Shown: positions 28,421 through 35,445 of the stretch, piece after piece
How the letters are laid out: the number at the start of each line of letters is the position of its first letter
Numbering within the stretch: position 1 is the first letter of the stretch
DNA from: Bacteroidia bacterium
GTDB taxonomy: Bacteria; Bacteroidota; Bacteroidia; B-17B0; Aurantibacillaceae
Length of the DNA: 39,811 nucleotides
Direction of reading: 5' to 3'
Assembly: GCA_026415195.1 (NCBI GenBank)
Contig: JAOAHO010000026.1
Coordinates: forward strand, 1 to 39,811
Translations under genes and position numbers: made by a program
Notes under the pieces: generated by a model
What the model saw: only the letters and a program-made list of their open reading frames with translations
Database searches by the model: none
What the model was told of the DNA's origin: nothing

Positions 28421-28905
28421 TTCGAAATTTTTTCATTTACTTTTTTCAGTATTTCCTGTACGGCCGGACATATGAGGGAATTGTTCAGTGTCAGGTGCGC
28501 TAACGCCATGATGTTTTTCCTGTGGGTATGAGGATAATTTTGACAGGCCAAAGGTCTGACTTCGTAGATTGCACAAACATTATCGGGGCCCAAAAACGGA
28601 CATGGGGTTTCTTTTAAGACCTTGTCGTGGTCCTCATCAGTCTTTAAAAATTTTTGAGAAAAATCGCCCGGCGTCATTCTGAGGAACGAAGCAATACGTT
28701 CTATATCTTTTTCACGAAAAATAGGAGAGGTGGTTTTGCAACAATTGGCACAAGCCAAGCAGTTGGTGTTGGAAAAAACATCCTCGTGAGCTTCCCGGAA
28801 AATCCGATCGGTGTGTGATGCGTGAATTTTTTTTAACCTTTGGAATAATTTTTTGTTGCGTTGCAGATCATTTTGGCCCCTATTTATAATTTCCCTGCTG
28901 TTCAT
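28411..28905 (-). CDS. YkgJ-type cysteine cluster protein
   Basis: 164 residues. Cysteines C49, C52, C55 and C56 (NCLACANCC), then C102, C111 and C121 (PCPFLGPDNVC and PLACQNYPH), make the CxxCxxCC...C...C...C pattern of the YkgJ / putative zinc- or iron-chelating family (PF03692 type). No signal peptide is seen. Function in this family is not established; metal binding is inferred from the pattern. It overlaps the DivIC-like gene by 4 bp (ATGA) and the aminotransferase gene by 10 bp, so all three are translationally coupled. Confidence 0.85.
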   Translation of the reverse strand: MNSREIINRGQNDLQRNKKLFQRLKKIHASHTDRIFREAHEDVFSNTNCLACANCCKTTSPIFREKDIERIASFLRMTPGDFSQKFLKTDEDHDKVLKETPCPFLGPDNVCAIYEVRPLACQNYPHTHRKNIMALAHLTLNNSLICPAVQEILKKVNEKISKWN

Positions 28906-29213
28906 TGATTTCGGTAGAGCGATTCATCGGCCAACACAAATATTTCTTCGAAATCTTTTTTCATAAGGTATTGTTCGCGGGCAATCATCTCCAAAGTATC
29001 GGGGCTGTGCAGAAGACCGTGGATGAGTTTTCTGTTATTTTCAATTCCCTGCAAATAATAATTTTTCTCATTTTCAAGGCTGTTGATTTGTTTCTGAATT
29101 TCCCATTGATAGGAGAATTTGTTTTTATCAAAGAAGAAAATCCATGCCAAAAACGCCAGAACCGTCAGGGAATATTTCCATTCAAAAACCTTTTCGAAAA
29201 ATTGAATAAGCAT
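28902..29213 (-). CDS. Septum formation initiator family protein (FtsB/DivIC-like)
   Basis: 103 residues. One membrane segment (about 14-29, LTVLAFLAWIFFF) is followed by a short charged stretch and a coiled coil (about 36-65, INSLENEKNYYLQGIE). The conserved PDTLEMIAREQYLMKK segment follows, matching the family pattern of a Glu-x-x-Ala-Arg motif after the coiled coil. FtsB/DivIC proteins bind FtsL and FtsQ in the division complex. It appears to start the overlapping ykgJ-aminotransferase-cargo-rnz unit. Cell-division role is inferred from family. Confidence 0.85.
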   Translation of the reverse strand: MLIQFFEKVFEWKYSLTVLAFLAWIFFFDKNKFSYQWEIQKQINSLENEKNYYLQGIENNRKLIHGLLHSPDTLEMIAREQYLMKKDFEEIFVLADESLYRNQ

Positions 29214-29289
29214 ATTGGGTTAAATTAATAAAAGTGCTTATGAAATTGATTTTAAAATAAAAAAAGTAATTAACGGAAAAGTGTTTGTA

Positions 29290-29553
29290 TTAAATATTTA
29301 AAAAATCGGTCCATGGTGTTAGGTTTGCCAACACCTGAAATTTTCTGTATGTCAAGTGGAATTGCTCGTCGTCGGAAATGCTGTTCAAAACCGATATTCT
29401 GAATTGTTCAAAATTGGATAGGGCTTTTTTTTCTTTTTCAGTCAAAGGTATACCGGAAAATTCCTTGTCCCTCAGGTCGTTTATGCTTTCATAAAGTCCT
29501 GAAGCCGAGGTTTTCTTCAGCAATTCATTAAGTGTATTTATATTTTTCTCCAC
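29290..29553 (-). CDS. Small protein of unknown function
   Basis: 87 residues from a GTG at 29553; a stop codon lies directly upstream in frame and there is no internal Met, so the GTG is the only possible start. It is charged (many Lys and Glu), mostly helical in appearance, with no membrane segment or signal peptide. Motif-like text: LRDKEFSGIPLTEKEKKAL. I do not recognise a family. It is 76 bp upstream of the DivIC-like gene on the same strand and divergent from the 29623 gene. Coding status is likely but not certain. Confidence 0.55.
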   Translation of the reverse strand: MEKNINTLNELLKKTSASGLYESINDLRDKEFSGIPLTEKEKKALSNFEQFRISVLNSISDDEQFHLTYRKFQVLANLTPWTDFLNI

Positions 29554-29622
29554 TTAGCTAAAGACAAATGTAGTAAATTTCAAAAAAGTTTTTCGGGTTA
29601 TTCATAAACTTATTAGTAACAA

Positions 29623-30231
29623 ATGTTTGTTAGGAAAAGAATATTGCTGACGATAATCCTGTTAGCACTGAATACCATAAAAGCACAGTTAAAGCCCGGC
29701 AAAAGCCGTCAGGAAATCTTATGGGCCATTGTGCATCCGGTATGTGCATGGAAAGTATATAAAATTTACAAAAAAAACCAAGCTTTGTATAACCGCACGT
29801 ACTTAAAATCTTTCGGCATTTCCGACTCGTGCGACAATAAGGGCGATGCTTTTCGTCACATTTTTTTTATGGCATTATTCAGTCAATATTGTTCACCCCA
29901 AAAAATTTTCAAACTTGCTCTGGCACATGAAAAGAAAAATTACCAGTGTTTTTTAAAAAAAAATTGTCAGGAAAATTGCCCGTCAGACACGTTAAGCATC
30001 AAAATGGATATCATGAATAACATCACCGGTATCCGCTTAGGCCTGACATTTAAAACCCTCAGTCCCGAAATGATCAGGAGCATCACCATTGATTTGCTGA
30101 AAAAACAGGAATGTGCACTGGTATATACCTTAAATGGTGTTCGCAAACTTTATATTCCGACAAAAATTCCAGTCGAATTGCTTTTTAAAAAAAACAAACT
30201 AATTTTTGTCGGGGAATTGAAATTCCGGTAA
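29623..30231 (+). CDS. Secreted DUF6973-like protein
   Basis: 202 residues from ATG 29623. A signal peptide (about 1-20, NTIKAQ) precedes HPVCAWKVYKI and DNKGDAFRHIFFMALFSQYC (about 71-90), then LALAHEKK and MDIMNNITGIRLG. The His-Pro and Gly-Asp-Ala-Phe-Arg-His signatures and the later Asp/Asn-rich helix recall the DUF6973 family, as I remember it; its biochemistry is not known to me. Four cysteines fall after the conserved part. Its final 33 bp overlap the end of the convergent acetyltransferase gene. Confidence 0.65.
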   Translation: MFVRKRILLTIILLALNTIKAQLKPGKSRQEILWAIVHPVCAWKVYKIYKKNQALYNRTYLKSFGISDSCDNKGDAFRHIFFMALFSQYCSPQKIFKLALAHEKKNYQCFLKKNCQENCPSDTLSIKMDIMNNITGIRLGLTFKTLSPEMIRSITIDLLKKQECALVYTLNGVRKLYIPTKIPVELLFKKNKLIFVGELKFR

Positions 30232-30669
30232 AATGATTCTTCCGTTCAGCCATTCACTGCTGATTTCCGCTCCGTATTTTTTATAGAATTCTATGGCCGG
30301 TTTGTTCCAATCCAGAACTTGCCATTCCAAGCGATAGTATCCGTTCTTCTTTCCGTAATCAATAACTTTTTCAAACAATCGACTTCCGATTCCGGATTTG
30401 CGGTATTTTTCAGTCACAATAATATCTTCCAAATACAAAGAAATTCCTTTCCATGTGCTGAATTTCGGATAACATAATGCCATGCCAACCACCTTTTCTT
30501 CAAGCACCGCTACGAAAACATGAAAGAATTTTTTTTCTCCAAAGCCCCATTCAAGCAGTGTTTGCTCGGTTATCGTCACTTCATGAGGAGCTTTTTCGTA
30601 AAGTGCCAATTCTCTGATTAAATGTAATATTTCCTCTACATCGACCGGTTCGGCATCACGTATAATCAT
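30199..30669 (-). CDS. GNAT acetyltransferase, spermidine/spermine N1-acetyltransferase-like
   Basis: 156 residues. The acetyl-CoA motif A is KYRKSGIGSRLF (R90-x-x-G-x-G), followed by EWQVLDWNKPAIEFYKKYGA with Tyr129. The N-terminal half reads like eukaryotic SSAT (LIRELALYEKA, LLEWGFGEKKFFHVFVA, LYLEDIIVTEKY), closer than to most bacterial GNATs by eye. Known SSATs acetylate polyamines or diamines. This fits the arginine decarboxylase in the window, but no regulatory or operon link joins them. It is the last gene of the paaZ operon; its start overlaps the preceding small gene by 14 bp. Confidence 0.8.
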   Translation of the reverse strand: MIIRDAEPVDVEEILHLIRELALYEKAPHEVTITEQTLLEWGFGEKKFFHVFVAVLEEKVVGMALCYPKFSTWKGISLYLEDIIVTEKYRKSGIGSRLFEKVIDYGKKNGYYRLEWQVLDWNKPAIEFYKKYGAEISSEWLNGRIILPEFQFPDKN

Positions 30670-30997
30670 GTGATGAAGGTTTGAAATAATTTTTGATGAT
30701 GACTTTTTGCACCGTCCTTTTTATAATCAAATCCTCCAATGGCAAGCCCTTTATTTGCTTTTCCGGTAAATCCACGAAATAAAGGAACAATCGCAGTTGT
30801 TCGGGTTTTAAATTTGAAAGTACGTTTTTTAAACTTACTTTGATAGATGTAAAATTGGAGTAATTGAAATCATTCCATTTGATATTGGCCTTCAGTGCGT
30901 CGAATTCCAACTGTGACTTGAAATCCAGAATAAAACCCGGGCTATTCAGGTAATCCTCAGGGCGGATATCACTTATTTTCAATTGAGGCGTTTTCAA
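30656..30997 (-). CDS. Conserved-looking protein of unknown function
   Basis: 113 residues from TTG 30997; it has no other Met, and the TTG lies 29 bp inside the end of the ferredoxin gene, which suggests translational coupling. There is no signal peptide, no membrane segment and no cysteine. The first half is rich in Phe, Asn and Asp, the second in Lys and Leu (LKPEQLRLFLYFVDLPEKQ). I do not recognise a family. Its place in a chain of overlapping genes argues that it is real. Confidence 0.6.
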   Translation of the reverse strand: MKTPQLKISDIRPEDYLNSPGFILDFKSQLEFDALKANIKWNDFNYSNFTSIKVSLKNVLSNLKPEQLRLFLYFVDLPEKQIKGLPLEDLIIKRTVQKVIIKNYFKPSSHDYT

Positions 30998-31298
30998 GCA
31001 ATAATCGGTTTACCGGTTGATTATTTTTCAGATGAGAAATAACAATTTCTTCCACATCACTTTCCGTTTGTACATTCACATAAAAAACGCCCTCAGGGTA
31101 CACTGCCACCGTGGGCCCGTAATTGCATATTCCCAGGCATCCTGCTTTGTTTACCCTCCAGCTTGCCTTAATATTATGCTTTTTAATGAATTCTTTGAAT
31201 ATGTCGATGAGTTTTTCTCCGTGCTTTTTCCCGCAGGCAGGGCGCCCGTCATCACGTTCGTTCAGACAAACAAAAAGATGTATATCATATTTTTTCAT
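30969..31298 (-). CDS. (2Fe-2S) ferredoxin, thioredoxin-like fold
   Basis: 109 residues from ATG 31298; a TTG two codons earlier also lies inside the phosphatase gene. Four cysteines, C11 and C22 (FVCLNERDDGRPACG) and C54 and C58 (GCLGIC), make the typical C-x10-C and C-x3-C pattern of the thioredoxin-like ferredoxin family. GPTVAVYPEGVFY after the second pair is also family-typical. It should carry one 2Fe-2S cluster and shuttle electrons in the cytosol; no partner reductase is adjacent. Its start is 14 bp inside the end of the SpoIIE phosphatase gene. Confidence 0.87.
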   Translation of the reverse strand: MKKYDIHLFVCLNERDDGRPACGKKHGEKLIDIFKEFIKKHNIKASWRVNKAGCLGICNYGPTVAVYPEGVFYVNVQTESDVEEIVISHLKNNQPVNRLLLENASIENK

Positions 31299-33243
31299 AC
31301 TCAAATGCTAATAAACAAACATCATCGGTTTGCTCTGCCACCGATTTCCATAATTTGAATTCATTTACAATCTTGTTTTTTTCTTCTGAAATATCAACAT
31401 TATTTTCCATACCAAGAATTAGCTCTTTTAACCTGTTCGATGTGAATTTTTTACCCGTTTGATGATGGAATTGGTCGGTAATGCCATCCGAGAATAAATA
31501 AACCCTGTCATGTTGGATTAATTCAAAATTCTGATATGTAAATGGTTTGGAGAATTCATAGTAACCAACCGGTTGTTTATCGGGTTTTAGTATAATCAAT
31601 TCATTTCTTCTTTTTATCCATAAAGGCCTGTTTGCACCGGAGTATTGCAAGTGGCCATTATGAGGGTTTAATTTTATTAAAACAACATCCATTCCGTCTC
31701 TCAGGTTCATGATTTCCATATTCAAGGTATTCGACACTAAAAATCTGGTACGGTCAAGGATCTGATGGGTTTCTGATATATTTTCTTCATTGATAACCTT
31801 ATTAAGCGTGGTAAAGCACAACATGCTCATCAGCGAACCGGGTACACCGTGTCCCGTACAGTCGGCTACTGCACAAAAAAGTTCATCCTGTTTTTTTAAT
31901 ATATAATAAAAATCACCTGACACGATATCCCTGGGAAAATAAATCAGGTAAGATTTGGGAAAGTAAGTTAAAATCCTGTTTTCGGAGGGTAAAAAAGAAT
32001 TTTGTATTCTGCTTGCATACTGAATACTCTGGGTAATGTTTTGATTTTTTTCCTCAAGTTCCGTTTTTTGTTTTTCTATAATATTCTTCTGAGTAACATT
32101 GATTTTATATCTATTAAAAAGTAACAATGTAAAAACTAAAATAGTAAATAAAAAGACAGATATCAGCAATGTTAAATTTTTTTGGTTTTTAATTTGTGTT
32201 TCTTTGTGCTTTAATTCAATGGACTTGATCAAACTGTCTGTTTTTAATTTATTTTCAAGTTCCAAATTTTGAATAGACTTTTTATAAAATTCATTGAGCT
32301 GTAAAGATTGGTTTTTATCAGTAAATTCAGAATATTTATTAAAATAAACAAATGCACTGTCTTTTTTATTTAATTTTAAAAAGTTACATGTTTTAAGATA
32401 ATATAACATTTTTTTTTCCTTTATTAAATAATCTTCATTTATTAAGTTGTTTAATTTTTCAAGATAATACAAAGATGAGTCATAATTATTTAAATGATAC
32501 AGTATATATGAATAATTTAAAATTCCATCAATTATATTTTTCCTGATATTTGATTTTATTTTATATTGCATTGCAAGTAAATAATAAATTCTCGCCCTTT
32601 CAGAATATTTCATATTGAAATATAATTCCCCTAAATTATTATAAGAATATCCTATATCTTCAATTTTTCCGGTTTTTGAAGCATAATACAACGATTTAAA
32701 AAAATATGACTCTGCTTTCAGAAAATTTCCCTTAACGGCATTTATAACACCAAGGTTATTTAAAATATTATTAAAATAGGTATAATCTGATAGTCCCGTT
32801 TTGTATAAATCCTTTAATGAACTTAAATAATATTTTTCAGCCAAAGTAAAATCCTCTGAATAATAATAAGCATTGCCTAAATTTAACTTTGTAAAAAAAA
32901 GAAAATATGAGTCTTTAGTATTTTCTGACAATTTCAAGGCTTCGTTAAAAAACTTAAAAGAGTTCATAATCTGGTTTATGTCAATATAATAATTACCAAT
33001 GTTATTAAGAGCATGTATTAGTCCGATAGTATCTTTAATTTTTTTAGCCAACCTTAAAGCGCTGTCATTAAGTTTAAAATACCCGTAAGTAGTATCATCA
33101 TAACCTAGCCGATTTGAAAGTTTAATTAATTTGGAAATAATAATTGTATCCGGATGCCCGATTCTTTTAAATCCGTTTCTTTTTTGAGAAAAAATTAGAT
33201 GGGAGAATAAAATGAATTTAACAAAAATAAGATACCTGACCAT
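31285..33243 (-). CDS. Membrane TPR-SpoIIE serine phosphatase 1
   Basis: 652 residues from ATG 33243, whose A is the last base of the paaZ TGA; a TTG one codon earlier is the alternative. Order: signal peptide (about 1-20, HLIFSQ), TPR repeats (about 40-330), membrane segment (about 359-384, LTLLISVFLFTILVFTLLLF), coiled coil (about 390-420), then a SpoIIE/PP2C phosphatase domain (about 430-650). Catalytic metal-site residues are present in SGDFYY, ADCTGHGVPGSLMS, FSDGITDQ and TDDVCLLAF. By family knowledge such proteins act on phosphorylated anti-anti-sigma or similar partners; none is in the window. The TPR half is strongly AT-rich. Confidence 0.88.
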   Translation of the reverse strand: MVRYLIFVKFILFSHLIFSQKRNGFKRIGHPDTIIISKLIKLSNRLGYDDTTYGYFKLNDSALRLAKKIKDTIGLIHALNNIGNYYIDINQIMNSFKFFNEALKLSENTKDSYFLFFTKLNLGNAYYYSEDFTLAEKYYLSSLKDLYKTGLSDYTYFNNILNNLGVINAVKGNFLKAESYFFKSLYYASKTGKIEDIGYSYNNLGELYFNMKYSERARIYYLLAMQYKIKSNIRKNIIDGILNYSYILYHLNNYDSSLYYLEKLNNLINEDYLIKEKKMLYYLKTCNFLKLNKKDSAFVYFNKYSEFTDKNQSLQLNEFYKKSIQNLELENKLKTDSLIKSIELKHKETQIKNQKNLTLLISVFLFTILVFTLLLFNRYKINVTQKNIIEKQKTELEEKNQNITQSIQYASRIQNSFLPSENRILTYFPKSYLIYFPRDIVSGDFYYILKKQDELFCAVADCTGHGVPGSLMSMLCFTTLNKVINEENISETHQILDRTRFLVSNTLNMEIMNLRDGMDVVLIKLNPHNGHLQYSGANRPLWIKRRNELIILKPDKQPVGYYEFSKPFTYQNFELIQHDRVYLFSDGITDQFHHQTGKKFTSNRLKELILGMENNVDISEEKNKIVNEFKLWKSVAEQTDDVCLLAFEYEKI

Positions 33244-35291
33244 CAATCCTGATTCCTTTTTTTCACCATAGTAAGGATGGTAGCAATGGCCACGGTATCT
33301 CCTGCATCGTCATATACATCTACCAACCACTTTACAATTCCTTTTGCTATGTCGTCGGGCGTCTTTTTTTCCTGTTCAATTTTTTCCTTACATGTAAATC
33401 GTACTCCAATGGTAGTGCCCACATAGACCGGTTTTGTAAATCTGCATTCATCGATGCCATAATTTAAAAGGACGGGCCCCTTTTTGGCATTCACAAACAA
33501 GCCTGCAGCTTTGCTCAAGATATAATACCCATGTGCCACACGTCCCGTAAATATGGTACCATCCAAACTGGTTACGTCGGTATGGGCATAAAAATGATCC
33601 CCGCTGATATTTGCAAAATTCACGATATCGGCTTCCGTAACAGTATGTTTTGCGGTAATCAAAGTTTCGCCTATTTCCAAATCTTCAAAATATTGCCTGA
33701 ACGGATGAATTTCTTTTTCTACCTGCCTTGCACCGTATTGATATTGTTGAGTAATCTCCGTAATAACAGTGGGACTTCCCTGAATGGCCGTTCTTTGCAT
33801 ATAATGAAACACTCCGCGAACACCTCCCATTTCCTCTCCGCCGCCCGCTCTGCCGGGCCCACCGTGAACCAGACCGGGCAAGGGGCTGCCGTGGCCCGTG
33901 CTTTCTTTGGCACATTCGTTATTCAAAATTAATATCCTTCCATGCATACACGCAGTTCCTAAGGTGAACTCCCTTGCAATTTTATTGTCGGCAGTTACAA
34001 TAGAAGTTACCAAACTTCCTTTTCCCATCTTCACCAACTCAATTGCCTCTTCAGTTGTTTTGTATGGAATCAGAGTACTGACGGGCCCAAACGCCTCAAT
34101 ATTATGACAATCGGTTTTTTCAAACGGTTTTTCATTCAGGAATACCACAGGAGGCATAAAAGCACCTTTGCTTTTGTCTGCCCCTTTTATTTCAAACTTT
34201 TCAAAATCGCCTATGATAATTTTTTGAGTTCTGGATAAAAGTTCCACTTTTTCAAGAACCTCTTGCAACTGCGGCTTTCCTGCTAATGCTCCCATTCTTA
34301 CACTTTCATCCATAGGATTTCCAATCACGATTTTAGACAACCGGTTGCCCAATGCAATCCTGACATCTTCCACCAAATGTTCCGGCACCAAAATTCGCCT
34401 CACAGCCGTACATTTTTGCCCTGCCTTTACCGTAATTTCCCTGGCTACTTCTTTGATGAAAATTTCAAATTCTGGCATTTGAGGGGTAACATCCTTGCCC
34501 AGCACACAAGCATTCAGCGAGTCGGCTTCCATATTGAAAGGGACCGACTCTTCCACCAATTTGGGGTGCGATTTTAACATCTTCCCTGTGGATGCAGATC
34601 CGGTGAACGTCACCACATCCTGGTTCATGACAACTTCCAGAAGGTTTCTTGCATTTCCGCAAATAACTTGTAATGCACCTTCAGGAATTATTCCTGATGC
34701 TATGATTTCCTTTGCCACAGCCTCGGCCAGATAAGAAGTTGCCGTGGCGGGCTTTACAATGGCGGGAACCCCCGCAAGCCAATTCACGGCAACTTTTTCC
34801 AGCATGCCCCAAACCGGGAAATTAAAAGCATTGATATGAATGGCAACGCCTTCTTTTGGTACACAAATGTGATGCCCTATGAATGTATTGTTTTTGGAAA
34901 GCTTCACCGGATTACCTTCATAGGTGTAAGGTAAATCGGGAAATTGCCTGCGAAGGGATGCATAAGAAAATAAATTTCCGATACCTCCTTCTATATCAAT
35001 CCAACTGTCGGTTCGAGTAGCTCCGGTGCGGTAAGATATTTTATAAAATTCTTCTTTTTTGGAAAGCAAATGCAAGGCAAGGGATTTCAACATCCTACCG
35101 CGTTCCTGAAAAGTCATCTTACGAAGCGCCGTTCCCCCAACTCTTCGGGCATAATCTGCAACGACTTGAAAATCTATTCCCTCGGTTGATGCAAATCCGA
35201 TAGTCTCACCCGTAACAGCATCCACTAGTTCCTGGCCATTGCCCGAGCCGGCAACCCATTGTCCGCATATATAGTTTTTAATTTTTTCCAT
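33243..35291 (-). CDS. paaZ: PaaZ: oxepin-CoA hydrolase / 3-oxo-5,6-dehydrosuberyl-CoA semialdehyde dehydrogenase
   Basis: 682 residues. The N-terminal aldehyde dehydrogenase domain (about 1-520) has Glu255 in FNMEADSLNA and Cys294 in AGQKCTAVRR. The C-terminal MaoC-type hydratase domain (about 540-680) has the hotdog motif ISGDHFYAHTD. This fusion and length are those of E. coli PaaZ, which opens the oxepin-CoA ring and oxidises the resulting aldehyde in aerobic phenylacetate breakdown. HGGPGRAGGGEEMGG is also characteristic. It heads a run of five overlapping genes whose other members are not phenylacetate genes. PaaG is encoded 22 kb away at 10039. Confidence 0.95.
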   Translation of the reverse strand: MEKIKNYICGQWVAGSGNGQELVDAVTGETIGFASTEGIDFQVVADYARRVGGTALRKMTFQERGRMLKSLALHLLSKKEEFYKISYRTGATRTDSWIDIEGGIGNLFSYASLRRQFPDLPYTYEGNPVKLSKNNTFIGHHICVPKEGVAIHINAFNFPVWGMLEKVAVNWLAGVPAIVKPATATSYLAEAVAKEIIASGIIPEGALQVICGNARNLLEVVMNQDVVTFTGSASTGKMLKSHPKLVEESVPFNMEADSLNACVLGKDVTPQMPEFEIFIKEVAREITVKAGQKCTAVRRILVPEHLVEDVRIALGNRLSKIVIGNPMDESVRMGALAGKPQLQEVLEKVELLSRTQKIIIGDFEKFEIKGADKSKGAFMPPVVFLNEKPFEKTDCHNIEAFGPVSTLIPYKTTEEAIELVKMGKGSLVTSIVTADNKIAREFTLGTACMHGRILILNNECAKESTGHGSPLPGLVHGGPGRAGGGEEMGGVRGVFHYMQRTAIQGSPTVITEITQQYQYGARQVEKEIHPFRQYFEDLEIGETLITAKHTVTEADIVNFANISGDHFYAHTDVTSLDGTIFTGRVAHGYYILSKAAGLFVNAKKGPVLLNYGIDECRFTKPVYVGTTIGVRFTCKEKIEQEKKTPDDIAKGIVKWLVDVYDDAGDTVAIATILTMVKKRNQD

Positions 35292-35331
35292 ACATTTACT
35301 TTTGAGTTTCGAATATAAAAAAATAATTTGA

Positions 35332-35445
35332 GGTATTTATCTCTGTAGTTTCATATTTGGCTCTTCAACAATCCGTTTTTTTGGTGTTTTAAAGATTATT
35401 CTGATAACGATTTGCTGTTTTAATCCATTTTTCGGTCAGTCGAAG
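35332..35445 (+). other. In-frame signal-peptide-like extension without a standard start
   Basis: The frame of the next gene stays open back to 35332 and encodes a hydrophobic, signal-like peptide (roughly RFFGVLKIILITIC then CFNPFFGQ). No in-frame ATG, GTG or TTG exists before 35446, and no ATG occurs on the plus strand anywhere from 35292 to 35445. The first standard start would remove this leader. Either a rare start (for example ATC or ATT) is used, or the start is mutated, or the base calls are wrong. Confidence 0.5.
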
